Source: Cycas panzhihuaensis (lineage: Eukaryota > Cycadophyta). Taken from it: DNA of 64,000 nucleotides. The stretch is taken from positions 43,159,741 to 43,223,740 of the forward strand of contig CM041465.1 in assembly GCA_023213395.1 (NCBI GenBank), in the 5' to 3' direction. The translations under genes and the position numbers were made by a program. The notes beneath the pieces are model-generated. The model was given only the letters and a program-made list of their open reading frames with translations. It did no database searches and was not told where the DNA came from. Shown here piece by piece: positions 1 through 10,608 of this stretch. Each line of letters starts with the position of its first letter. Position 1 is the stretch's first letter.

Positions 1-1128
1 TCTTGATACCCACCCTTTGTAATACTAAGGGTACCACTATTAGAAAAGTATTCTTGCTTGGTTTTGGCAATGTATCGAAAAACTTCCTTGTGAGGTAGCT
101 TTTCCAATGTGCCTTGGGACCTTCCTTTGTTATTTCCTTGTAATTGCTTACACTCTTTGAACTTGTATCTTTTTCCCAACTAGGTTTCTCTTTTACCACT
201 ATTGATGCCTTGCCACGACTTGATAGATGGGCCTCTTGCATTATGGGTATGGTTTAAGTTATTTATAATCTCCCTATTCCATTGGTTTCTAACATCTTGG
301 CAAAAATATACCTCATCTCGCATACTGACAATTTGTTTATTCTCCTCAACTTATCCTCCTTGGCCCATTATATCACCCTTTGTTGGCTTATCTCTGGTAT
401 CCTATTATTCAGAGGCTACTTAGGTGACATTAGTAGGTCCCTTCATTGCTAAGGGTTTGGTTAGACCCTGCCATGACAATGGTAGCTAAGATCCTTAGTT
501 TTTGGGTTGTACACTCTCTCCCATGATGCAACTTGGTTATTTTTCAAGCCAAGATTTTAGCAATGGAATGAATGCTCATTGAAGCTCACCACACCAACTA
601 TCCAAGGCTGCTCATTTGTTCTTTGATCATGCGACTCCTTCAATTTGACGTTCTCTTAATGTCTTGAAGCCTTGTTGACTTTGTTGATTTCTCATTGCCT
701 CTTAGTGCCCATGTACACACATATGTTGTAAATGAAACATTTAGATAAGCATGTTGTTACGTTCCTAAATGAGGAAGAAGTTGATATTTTTAGGAATAAT
801 ATGAAGTCCATTTTTAGGGCCATTAGGCACTACAATGCCACCTAGGAGGGAACCCTCACATCAAAGAGGACAATATTATTGTTGGAGCTTAATTTGATAT
901 TACAGTTATAATCTGATTACTACTGCAATTTCAATTATTATTGTGTGGATGAGTTATTTACTATTATTGTATTGGTTATTACCACTGACATATCTGATGT
1001 GTGGATTCTGAGGTATTATTAAAATTTCTTTAAAAAGGGTTAAAACCTTGCCTTTAAAAATCTCAAGCTTGGTGCATTCCTAGGGGACCAACTAATTGTA
1101 CAGTTAGTGCACGACAATTGACATTCTC
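1..1128. other. no recognisable gene; AT-rich flank
   Basis: I see no coding domain here on either strand. Short open stretches, such as the 73-codon one near 202-423, lack family motifs. Around 430-520 there is a faint resemblance to the leader between the 5' LTR and gag of element A (a 'ggtccctt ... cctgccat' pattern), so this could be very old gypsy DNA, but I do not rely on it. The edge with element B near 1129-1185 is not marked by an LTR. Confidence 0.5.
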
Positions 1129-2235
1129 TTGGAGAAAAGGGGGTTCGAAAAAGGTGTTAATGGGGCCATGAATCCCAAGGAAAGCATAGTACGACTGTGT
1201 AGATCAACCCTACTAGCCAACATCAAGGTGGATGTGGTAGGAATTGCAGTACAAATTGATTTTACAATCGTGGAGACAGAAAAAGGCGCAATACCCTATC
1301 CAGCCTTGTTAGGTCGTCCATGGCTATATAAAACTCAATGTCTCCAGAATTGGAGAGATGTGACCTTTACATTATCAGATGGTGGAAGTGAAGTGGTCCT
1401 TCCGATGTTGAAAAAGAATTCTATTGAGATAATACCAGATGACGCATCGAGCACAACTATTGCAAGCGAGGAAACAACATCCTCTTTTGATGAAGGAAAC
1501 TTGTATCGTACAATTGAAGAGCCAACCAAGCTAATAAACTCCCAAGAGATGGGACCGACTTATTTCGGGGAAAATTACAACTCTTCCAATGATGAAAGTG
1601 TGACAAAGTTTGTAGATTGTTTGTTGCAAGACGCATATGAAATCAATACCCCATCTTATAGGTGTAACCTACTTTCTTGGAATGAAACTGAGATTGATAT
1701 CAAATCTAAATCCTTTGATTAAACGAGTGTTAATAATAGCATAGAAAACCTAGACCCAAACCCAAATCCCCCTTTGAACCCAAATCGTTACCCTAATTCA
1801 CCTCCCGATACCCCAAACCCCCCTAACCCTAACCCTTCCTACCTTGGCTGTAGGTCCTGAGGTAGATCACTCTTCCCCATCCTTGTCTCAACTCGAGGAA
1901 GGAAGTAACAAACCTTCGTCATCTTCTTTAGAGGTACACCTGCCCAACGAAAGGTCCTTTTCAACCATCGATGCCAAATTTGAGGAAGAAGAAAAGAAAC
2001 CTGTTGAGAGTATCCCTAGAGATTCTGGAAGATTATGTGAAGTCCTTTTATGGAGAACAACCATATGGAACTACCCACTTAATGCATTGTATAGAACATT
2101 GGTTGGGAGAAGAAATAAGAAACAAAGATCAATTAAGGGATTACAAGAAGAAACTGATAAAGCATACCACACCAAGGAAATGGTGAAAAAAGACAAGGTA
2201 CAACCGCCATGTCAAGACATCATATTTCAAGAAGG
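1129..2235 (+). pseudogene. element B: protease C-terminus and inter-domain region, fused to integrase tail
   Basis: This is plus-strand gypsy coding DNA homologous to the minus-strand copies at 8411-9594 and 51960-53426. It starts inside the aspartic protease, after the active site (IKVDVVG, then PYPALLGRPWLYK). It then runs through the acidic Ser-rich linker (DSSN/YRCNLL, PRDSG) to the HGTTHL-HCIE-W block, with frameshifts near 1710-1850 and 1970. At about 2120 the homology jumps to the end of integrase (a ...IFQEG block, continued at 12838 as WRFD...GPY). The second Gag-like module, RT, RNase H and most of integrase are therefore deleted. The tail is split by element A at 2236-2240. Dead remnant. 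Confidence 0.75.
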
Positions 2236-2240
2236 GTGAT

Positions 2241-3109
2241 TGTTGACTTGGTTTCTCATTGCACTTATGAGACAATACACTTGTCAAGGGATCACTAGTA
2301 GTCTAGTCTAGGATATAGTCAACATGCCTTATACACCACAGTCATCAAAGATTATTCATAATTCCATAGAATGACATCATCAATTACACACAACAATACA
2401 ATAATCAGCAATTATCCATCATACAAGCATCAGAGTACACATAGAACATTAATTTCAACGTAACTCCTCCTTTATTAAGCAATAGGTCTTATACAAGAAG
2501 TTCTGGAATGTATTCCCTATACATTCTAGCCATATACATTGAGTTCTGCCATATACATTCCAAAAGGGCATGCATCACGGAATGCATTTGCTGTAACTCT
2601 GTTCCGTACCACTAGATATGTGTGCTAGCTACCGTACCACCATGTGGAATGAATGCTCAGCTCTCACTGTTGGAATGGTCCTTGTAAGCTTCCTTAAATT
2701 TGCCTCTTTGGTGCCTTTTGCTGAAGGGTTATGACTCCTTGTCATAATCGTACCTTTTCAGCCTCCATGTATCCTTTCATTTAACCAATTGCTTAATCAC
2801 CTTTAACTAATGCCTTTGCATCTGTACGTCCGTACGTACGTCCCTTAATGATGATGTCATCATTATCTGGTGTCCTTTGGTCTAGTTCTACCATGCATAC
2901 CTTTGTTGTTCACTAACGTACCATAGATGGTACGTATCCTATGTTGCGTACATGTTCTAGTATGCACCTGTCATACGTACCTAGAATGCTGACTTTTCCA
3001 ACCTTTCTTGTCATACGTATCTCCTTACGGTCCATACCTGCACTCCAATGATCAACACAACCTACATTTGGTTTCCCCATAGCCCAGTGTGCCAAAATAT
3101 GTCCCAACA
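2241..3109 (-). repeat. 3' LTR of element A
   Basis: Direct-repeat partner of 11973-12832. Both copies share, in order, the plus-strand blocks 'tagtctagtctaggatatag', the TTTATTAAGCAATA block (an AATAAA signal on the element strand) and the '...AAAATATG(T/C)CCCAAC' end. The 2820-3045 part is crowded with GTACGTAC-like words. Length is 869 bp against 860 bp for the other copy. The polypurine tract lies on the right, as expected for a minus-strand 3' LTR. Confidence 0.92.
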
Positions 3110-3196
3110 TCTATCACGGGTCAACAAGATTGGGTTGAGCATCCTTGCTCATAAAAAAATTTCAAAAATTTTGGGGTATCCTTCCCCCCTTTTGTT
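3110..3196 (-). promoter_or_regulatory. element A polypurine-tract region with small hairpin
   Basis: Between ORF3 and the 3' LTR. On the element strand there is a purine-rich GGGGGGAAGG run at about 3180-3195, and a short purine stretch (GATAGA) directly next to the LTR, either of which could prime plus-strand DNA. A perfect 5-bp hairpin, GAGCA-AGGA-TGCTC on the element strand, lies at 3137-3150. The same hairpin is present in element B (13733-13746) and element I (44731-44744). Confidence 0.5.
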
Positions 3197-4303
3197 TTAA
3201 GGCTGCTCCAGTTGCCTTTGTCCTACTGCTGGGTCCCATGCGACTAAAATTTCTTCGTTAATCTGAGTGACGGTTGCTATTATGGCATCCTTTTCTTTGA
3301 TTTTTTTTTGAAGGACAACTATTTCTGCTTTATACCCTTCCTCCATGTCCTTAATTAATTGGATTATTTGATAGGGTTTATCCTCTATTTGGGGTGGTGC
3401 TGATGTTTCTCCTGTCTCTATCACAGGAGGAAATTCTACCCATTCTTCAAGGGAGGGTTCTATTTCTTCTTCCTCCTCGGGTTCTTCCTCACCCCTTCTT
3501 CTCTTGCTGCTTTTCTGGATTGTCTACTTGGCATGGTGTGGGATAGGTGTCCCTGGGGTTTGTTGTAACCACTTTAGGATTTTTGTTATTTCTTTTTGTA
3601 TCTTTTTCTTGATTTCCTTGTCTTGAGTGGTCTCTGGAAATTCATTCACCCATTGTTTTATAAGTGGTTCATTTGGAGGGATGGCTGATTTTGAGAGTTG
3701 TATACCTGGACACTGGTAGAATAAGACAACCAATAACAAAGAAGGATGATGGAATGGATGTGTCATCACTTCCTGTATTTGTCGTGTTATGTTCACTACT
3801 AGAAATTCAAACCAATTAATTTTCTCCCCATCTCGAATCTTTGGTAATATTGGCATCATTCCCCCAGGAATGTATGTATATTTCCTTTTTGTTAGGAATC
3901 TTGTGTTTATAACCTTAGCTATCCATTGTAATCTGACATCCTTTATGTCTGCTACCTGAGTACCTCCAGATGCCAGTTGAGTATTCTCTTGGCAAAATTC
4001 TTTTAGCCAGGTTTCATGGTCCACTTCTGATCTCTTGGTGGTTGTGGGAACTTCTCCCTCCTTCGAAAGCCCTGTCAATAAGTGAATTATATCCGCATCC
4101 AACTTGACTTTCATCAAATCCTTTTTTAACTCCAGCAAAATGTTTTCCATGAGTTCTTGATCCAAATAAAGAGGGTTACAATATATATACTCCCCCCATC
4201 CTGCTTGTTTGACCTTAGCCCTAAATTGGGGAGGCAACCCTTCTAAGTCCTTCTTAAGCTTGGGCAGGAAGGTTTCTTGGCACCTTGTTGTCCTCATCAT
4301 CAC
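3197..4303 (-). pseudogene. element A ORF3: conserved post-integrase protein of unknown function
   Basis: About 368 codons in one frame, broken only by a TAG at codon 260. The N-terminal part has a WGEYIYCNP block (about residues 36-44), a WLKEFC block (99-104), RLQWIAKVIN (124-133) and YIPGGMMPIL (144-153). After the stop come a Lys/Arg patch (KSSKRRR, possibly a nuclear localisation signal), an acidic run, and a heptad-like Leu/Ile helix (about residues 310-350, probable coiled coil). I see no signal peptide or clear membrane span, so it does not look like an envelope protein. The position after integrase matches extra ORFs of plant Athila-type gypsy elements, but I cannot claim homology. 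Element I carries a full homologue at 44803-45871, and B keeps the C-terminus. Confidence 0.8.
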
Positions 4304-5031
4304 CAGGCTATAGAATTTCCAGAAGTAGATCTGATATGACCAAGGAATGCAATACGAACCTTACGTGCATACCTTTTTGGAATAGTTGACTGTATTCGAG
4401 AATGGCCTTCGAAATTGGTGCTAAATCTTGGCTCCTTTCTTCCCCTGGATTACGAGGATTCCACTCGGCTACTTGTTGCAATGAATTTAGGTTGGTTTGC
4501 CCTCATTTTTCTCTTGCGTACCATGTGGGAATGTTTGTAGGTACACATTATAAACATTTGTCTTTTTCAGCCTGTTACTCTATGCATACCCGATAGCGTA
4601 CTTTTTAGGTACGTATAGTGTATTTTGGTTCACTTATTTTTTCCACAGTGCGTACCTAGTAACGTACCTTTTTTTGGTACATGTAGTGTATTTTGTTTCA
4701 CTTACTCCTTTTTCCACTGTGCATACTTGGTAACGTACATTTTTTGGTACGTATAGTGTATTTTGTCGGTACATATTTAAAAAAATCTGATTTTCTGATA
4801 GAATTTTTCTTCATTCTGGTTTTTCTTGCCATGTTATATCTTTTCCTCTTATGATCTGCCATATTGCTTATTTATATGATATGAGTTATTTTTTCTTGTT
4901 TTTTTTTTTTTTTTTTTTTATATTTACATACCGAACTGAATCACATTTTGGTATCAAAGCAGGCTAATTTGCTTCAATTTCATGCAACACGTTATGATAC
5001 AACCAGTTGATCTGGCTAGTAATTCCTTTGT
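4304..5031 (-). other. element A spacer between integrase and ORF3
   Basis: Non-coding stretch of about 0.7 kb, rich in GTACGTA/TACGTAC words, with a poly-T run near 4898-4919. It holds the tandem repeats listed separately. The equivalent spacer is present in element I (45872-46708) and, without obvious repeats, in B (13015-13339). It could carry a splice acceptor or leader for expressing ORF3, but I cannot show that. Confidence 0.6.
4590..4775. repeat. tandem repeats, unit about 80 bp, in element A spacer
   Basis: About 2.5 imperfect copies of a unit running 'tgcgtacc...acgtac.tttttggta' and then 'gta(cg)tatagtgtatttt', followed by a pyrimidine-rich tail. Units begin near 4594, 4651 and 4717 by eye. 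Each unit pairs a GTACC/GGTAC inverted motif with a GTGTATTTTG word. A longer array of a related unit is found at 46140-46450 in element I. Confidence 0.7.
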
Positions 5032-6384
5032 CTTAGTTGACGTATGGTTTCAATTGGCTACCATTCACTTGAGTTAGTAGCAATGGTCTGTCAATTTCTC
5101 AGAGTTGTACTAACCCATTTTTAAAGATTCACTATGCGATATAGGGTCCTAGCCATCTCATCTTGAGTTTTCCGGGGTGTGTTTTGAATTTGCTGTCATA
5201 AAGGAGAACTTGGTCGCCTTCTTTGAACTGTGGTCTGCGTAGGCGCTGATCATGCCACGCTTTTTGTCGACGTTTTACATTTTGTAACCATTTGGACATA
5301 TACCTTTTTTCTTCAAGTCTCACTAATTCTTCTAATCTTCGTTGTAAGAAGTGGAAGCCATCCAATCAACATTGCATAGCGGTTCTTAGATTTGGTATCT
5401 CAAACTCAGTCGGAAGGATGACCTCAGTTCCATAAACCAACTGAAATGGTGTTTTCCCTATCGATCTTTTATATGTCGTTCTGAAAGCCAATAGTACTGA
5501 CAGTAGTTTCTCAGCCCAGTCTGATCTTCCTAGGTCGCAAATCTTTCGTAGGTAATTCTCAATAATCTTATTTGAGCTTTTCGCTTGCCCATTAGCCCTT
5601 GGGTAATATGGCGTAGATTTTCGATGGCTGATCATGAAGGTTGATGTTAATATCTCCATAGTCTGATTGAGAAAATGGACCCCTTGATCACTTACGATTT
5701 CCAATGGGCATCCAAATCGTGTAATGATCACTTCGTATATAAATTGTGCCGTAATTTCCGTATCTGCTTTTCTTAAGGCTTGAGCTTCCACCCATTTGGT
5801 CATGTAATTTGTTGCCACTAGAATATATCGAGCTTGAGATTGTCGGGTTGCTGATTTGATTGGTTTGACAAAATCGAGTCCCCATTTCCCGAATGGTGCC
5901 AAAGGTAGGATTGGGTGGAGGGGTTGGAAATCCCGTCGATTAGGTTTCCCAACCCTTTAACTATAGTCACATGTCTGAATCCATTTCCTCACATCTTCAA
6001 ACATTGATGCCACCAGAATCCTAACATTAGGGTTTTTCTCCAAGTTGCCAATTTCCCAATGTGTCCTCCTACTATGCCTTCATGTGCTTGGGCCATAATT
6101 TGATTAACTTTGTGTGGCCTTATGCATCGACGTAAAACTTCATTTGGTCCCAATTTGTATAATTCTCCCTTAATCAATTGATATGGTTCCACTTTTCTCA
6201 TGAAGTTTTGTCGTTCCGTTCGATCCAATTCTGGCGGTACTTCCCCTGTTGCTAAGTATTTTGGTATTCCGTCATACCAATCTGTCGGCACTGCCTCTAC
6301 ACTGAATAATGTTGCATCAGAAAAGCCGTCTGGTACCCTTGTAGCTTTTTCTCCATTTGCAATTTTTGATAATTGATTTGGCAT
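5032..6384 (-). pseudogene. element A integrase
   Basis: Gypsy integrase in two main frames (5989-6384 and 5366-5902), with the C-terminal piece at 5032-5365. The N-terminal zinc-binding half is recognisable (HEGIVGGHIGK), with a damaged second cysteine pair. The catalytic core shows Asp in GLDFVKP (codon near 5873-5875) and Asp in SDQGVHF (near 5687-5689). Exactly 35 residues further, where Glu is expected in the NGQAE context, there is Lys (codon near 5579-5581). Element I keeps the Glu at the same place. The C-terminal part has the DQVLLYDSKF and KMRWLGPY blocks typical of gypsy integrases. No chromodomain is seen. Confidence 0.88.
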
Positions 6385-6921
6385 AATGTGAGCTTTCTCC
6401 GGTTACACAATAATTTTAAATGAAAATTCCTGAAATAACCTCAGCCACTTGCTAATTCGTCCCCTCATTATTGGTTTGTTCACTAAGTACATTAGTGCTT
6501 GGTGGTCGATGAAAAATAGGAATGGGTTTGACAATAATTAATGTCGGAAATTTTGCAATGCATACACCATTCCAAGTGCTTCTCTTTCCGTTGTGGTGTA
6601 ATTTTGTTCTGTCTTTGTAAGTTTCCGACTTGTAAAATATATAGGATTGTCCATGTTATCATCACTTGGTTGTGCTAATACACATCCAATGGCATACAAC
6701 GGGACGTCAACGTGTACATGGGAGATTTTTTTCCAATCGAGGGATTGTACTATGGGTGCTAAGATTATGGCCTTTTTCAGTGCGTCGAATGCTTATTGCT
6801 GCTCTTCACTCCATTCCCATTCAACATCCTTTTTCAATAGTTCTTTAAGGGGTCCTGATATACATGCATACCCCCTAATGAATTTTCTATAATAACCGGT
6901 TAATCCCAAGAATCCTTTCAA
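6385..6921 (-). pseudogene. element A RNase H
   Basis: Continues from RT without a clear break. Recognisable blocks, read on the minus strand, are [56 protein letters not shown] and PNQLS. The order is that of gypsy RNase H (D..E..D layout). In-frame stops occur near 6535, 6403 and 6800. It matches element I at 47932-48308 plus 50734-50830. Confidence 0.8.
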
Positions 6922-7938
6922 CTACTTCCTCGTGAATGGCACCGAAAAATGTAAAATTGTAGATACCTTGACTGGGTCTGTTAATAATCCTTCTTTACTC
7001 ACTATGTGGCCCAACAAGTTTCCAAATGGTACCAGAAAGGTACACTTCTCCGGGTTTAAACATAACTTATTTTCATGACATGTTTGCAACATTTCTCTAA
7101 GGTTCTCCATATGATTTTTCATAAATCTATACAACGTCCAATCATCCAAGAATACTGCCACTTTTTCACCAATCATTTTGCGGAATATGTTAATTACTAT
7201 CCTCTGAAATATGGTCAGGGCATTTGTAAGACGAAAGGGCATCACCTTGTATGCATATGTTCCCCATTCCATTACAAATGTCATTTTCGCCTGATCCTCG
7301 GGGCCGATTTGTGCTTGATTATATCCACTAAACCCATCGGTGAAGGAATATATTTCGTTTCCTCCCATGGCTTCCAAAATATCCTCCGTAAAAGGTAATG
7401 GGAAAGGAACCTTTTTTGTTACTTTGTTCAGTTGTCTGTAATCCACACAGATACGTATTTTTCTGTTCTTTTTTAGAACTACTACTACAGGGCTCACCCA
7501 GTCATTGTAGTCAATTTCATAAATATACCCTGCTTCCAACATCTTATCTAACTCCGCCTTTCCCTTTTCTTTATATTTGGGATTCATCCGGTATGGTCTC
7601 TGCTTTACCGGCTTGGCTCCTTTGACTAGGTCGATATGGTGCATCCCAATCTCCACGGGAATGCCTTTAAGGTCCTTATATGACCATGCGAACACGTCAC
7701 AAAACTCTTCAAATAACTGCTGGGCTTTTGCTATCGTTTGAATATCCCAATAATCTCCAATCCGAATGGTTTTGGGTTCTTCTTTACTTCCAACATTAAT
7801 TTTGGTTGTTTTTAATTTTGTTATTCCAATATCTTTTTTATCTCCTGTTTTATGGGCAAGGTTGTTTTCTATCTTTCTCGCCAAAATTGATCTTGGTAAA
7901 CTCCACAGGGTAATTAGGAATTTCTTCTTTTCCTTCAT
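6922..7938 (-). pseudogene. element A reverse transcriptase
   Basis: Open for 338 codons. It has the gypsy blocks in order: WVSPVVVVLKKNRKIR, CVDYRQLNK, YSFTDGFSGYNQ (first catalytic Asp), YKVMPF-LTNA, and the catalytic box as FLDDW near 7130-7160, followed by LGHIVSKEGL. Gypsy RTs usually have YxDD or FxDD before a hydrophobic residue, so LDDW is a variant; element I has LDNW at the same spot. The upstream part (FAWSYKDLKG, MHHIDL) is the usual pre-RT region. A frameshift near 7850-7940 separates it from the upstream module. Confidence 0.9.
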
Positions 7939-9289
7939 GCTCTAGTTGTTCTTCCTCCTTTTGTACTGATGACATGGCTCCTTGCTCTAGGTTCATACTT
8001 AATTTCCTAATAACCTTGAGTATCTTATCAATGTTTTTATCCTCTAATGAATGTGAGAAAGGTTTTATAAAGGATTTTTTGAGGTTTCCCCATATTGCAT
8101 CTAACTTTCGTTCTTTCCCTAAGAACCAATCCCTTGCCACCTGACCTAGGGTGTGGTAGAAAAGGTTGCTCCATATTTTCTTTGGTAGACTCAAGGATAT
8201 CCATTCTTGTTTGCACTTTTGTATATGTTTATTGGGGCATTCTCCTACATAGAATAATGGGATATTTAATTGCTTTGGGTAGTCAAATCGTGTTCTAAAT
8301 GCTGATTGTAGTTCCTTCCATCCTTGGAAGGTAGCTTGGTGGGCTAGGTACCAATACCATGTCGTCCCTTGCAAGGTTAGTATCAGATCTGTTTGCCATT
8401 GACTTTTGTCCTAATTTCCCTCTTCTATCCAATACTCTATACAATGAGTAAGATGGGTAGTCCCATGTAGTTGATCATAAAAAGGTTTGACATAATCCCC
8501 AATGTATGTTTCGAAGTTCCTTTCCTTGGGGATGGTTATCCTACTACCTAGACCTGAGTCTCTAGGGGTATGTTCCGCTGGTTCCCTTTCCATTTCCTCG
8601 GATTTGGATCCAACATTTAGAAGGGACCGATCGCTAGGTGGGTGTACCTGTAAAGAGGATGAGTAAGGATTGCTACTTCCTTCCGCGGGTTGTAATAGGG
8701 GTGGGGATAGGTATAGGTAATCTACCTTAGGACCCACACCTAAGGCAGAGGAGGGATTAGGGTTAGTATTAGATATTCTAGAATTATAAAATAAATTAGG
8801 TATACTAGGAATAGGGGGGTTTAGGTCTAGGGTTAGGTGGCTATTATTCTCTATACTATTTTCTATACTATTGTTAGTCCCCATATACTCAAAAGATTTT
8901 AAATTATTGTCAATGTCATCAGTTACATATTTAGAAAGCAAATTGCATCTATAGGAAGGAGAATTAACTTTATAACCATCTTGTAACCAATAATCTACGA
9001 ATTTCATTCCATTTTCGTCGTTAGAAGAATCGTAGATCTCCCTAAAGTAGGTTGGTTTTGTTTCTTGGAAGTCGATCATCTTGGTTGGCGCTTCGGTTGT
9101 ATGGTATAGGTTTTCCTCATCAAACGAGGATGCTGTCTCTTCACTCGTAATAATCGCGCTTGAGCCGTCATTTGGTATTACTTCAATAGAATTTTTTCCT
9201 AGCATTGGAAGGACCACTTCATTCCCACCATCCGACAATGTAAAGGTTACGTCTCTCCAGTTCTGGAAACATTGGTTTTGTACAACCAT
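7850..9289 (-). pseudogene. element A module between protease and RT, containing a second Gag-like domain
   Basis: A single frame with one TAA near 8411. The first 250 residues are an acidic, Ser/Pro-rich linker after protease (TLSDGG, YRCNLLS, PRDSGLGSR). From about 8460 to 7990 it becomes a folded-looking domain: HCIEYW, then LTLQGTTWYWYLAHQ, GWKELQSAF-TRF, HIQKCKQEW, then LFYHTLGQVARDWFLGKE and TW/IWGNLKKSFIKPF. The spacing L-x-G-x-x-x-x-W-Y...W...F..RF is that of the retrotransposon Gag capsid family, which is also present at the proper Gag position (near 10950). Function here is unknown; it may be an accessory structural domain. Element I has the same module intact (51960-53201). Confidence 0.8.
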
Positions 9290-10002
9290 GGTCTTCCTAA
9301 TAAGGCTAGATAGGGTGTTGCACCTTTTTCCGTTTCTACAATTGTAAAATTAATTCTTACGGTAATCCCTGCCACATCCACCTTGATGTTGGTGAGTTTC
9401 CCTACTGGTCTCACCAATAATTCATTTGCCAACTTCAACGAATAAGTTGTCGCTTCCAGTTTTGTGCTTCCCAGCTTCCGCCATGTCGAGGTTGGTAATA
9501 CGTTTAAAGCGGCTCCTCCATCCACAATTATCTTTGAAAATTTCTCTCCTAACATAGTGATTGCTACCATTGGATCCATGTCGAAGGATGGCATTATCTT
9601 CTTTAAACTTTCAGTGGCTTCTCGTTGTTGTAGTATCCCTACTTTGATCTAATCTATCACTTTGCATAAGGGAAATGTTAATTGTAGTTGTTTCACTAGA
9701 TTTTCCATTAGCAACAATATTCGTGGGATATCTTTTGCTGGTATCCCCTTAAACAACTCCTTCATTTACACCATTTGAGGTTGTGCTTTCTATTTCTCCG
9801 GTATTTTCTCCTTTTGTCTGTTCTTCCTTACAGATACGTGCTTTGTTTCCGATTTACCCATTGGTAGCATTGTCTCAGTTTGGGCTAACTCCTCTAATAC
9901 TTGTTTCGCTTGTTTGAATCTGTTTATCTCCGTTTGCGGGTTTGGGTACCCTTCATCCATTCTCTCTTTCTGTTTCTTTTGGAGTTTTACATTTTTGCTG
10001 CT
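9247..10002 (-). pseudogene. element A Gag-Pol linker and aspartic protease
   Basis: Protease at 9247-9594 with active site VDGGAALNVLP (DGGA in place of the common DSGA/DTGA), then ATYSLKLANELLVRPVG, and the LLGRPWLYK strand that closes the fold. Upstream (9595-10002) is the linker seen open in element I, with basic VRKNKQK-like and hydrophobic VKQLQLTIPL-like parts, interrupted here by stops. Homologous copies lie at 19893-20361 (D) and 53387-53560 (I). It would cut the Gag-Pol polyprotein. Confidence 0.85.
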
Positions 10003-10608
10003 TTATGAGATGATAGTCATTAAATTAGTTGCTTTTGCCTTTGCCTTACAATCTTTTGTTTTGCCCTCACTTGGCCCACAATTGTTGCATACAAATGGTT
10101 TATGTTCATATTCTTGTTTAGTTGGGCAGTCTGATTTCCAATGCTCAAATTGTAAACAGATCAAACATCTCCCCATTGGTTGTCTTTTCTTTGAGGATTC
10201 CTGTGTAATCCTCGTTGTATATATATTTCGAGGTAGGCTGCCCCCTCTTCCCCTACCTCGTCCTCTATAGGTCTTTCCTCTAAGGTTATGAAAACAATCT
10301 TTGGTTGTGTGACTATCCATGTCACATATATGACACCATTTATCCTTTTGGTGCATTGCACTATTTTTTGGATTGATTTCGCACTCCTTAGTTGTGTGCA
10401 AACTTTCCTCGCAAATATGGCACCATTTTTCAATTTTAAATTCTCGATCTTTTTTCTTCCTTACTTCTTCTTCTTCCTTGTTATTTCTCATCTTAAGTTG
10501 GGCGACCTCTTTCCTTAGAGCTTCCACTTTAGATTCTTCCTCTGAGATCCCTACTTGGCAAAAGGGTCGGTTATGCTGATTCTGTTTCATTTCCCTTATT
10601 TCTTCTTG
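10003..10608 (-). pseudogene. element A nucleocapsid with four CCHC knuckles
   Basis: Continues the Gag frame after a TGA near 10606. A Glu/Lys coiled stretch (EEESKVEALRKEVAQLK) precedes four C-x2-C-x4-H-x4-C knuckles: CHICEESLHTTKEC, CHICDMDSHTTKDC, CLICLQFEHWKSDC and CNNCGPSEGKTKDC. The last has Gly in place of His; element I keeps His. An RG-rich stretch (YRGRGRGRGG) sits between knuckles two and three. This is the RNA-binding part of Gag. Four knuckles is more than the one or two usual for gypsy Gag. Confidence 0.88.

Noticed and set aside
202-423. 73-codon open stretch near the left end
   Set aside because: No domain, hydrophobic by composition of T-rich DNA, no support from any homologous copy in the window.
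430-560. Possible old gypsy leader resembling the A leader
   Set aside because: Only short words agree; not enough to call a feature.
6647-6892. Plus-strand ORFs opposite RNase H and RT of element A (also 7075-7625 and 10966-11634)
   Set aside because: They are antisense shadows of the well-supported minus-strand gypsy genes.
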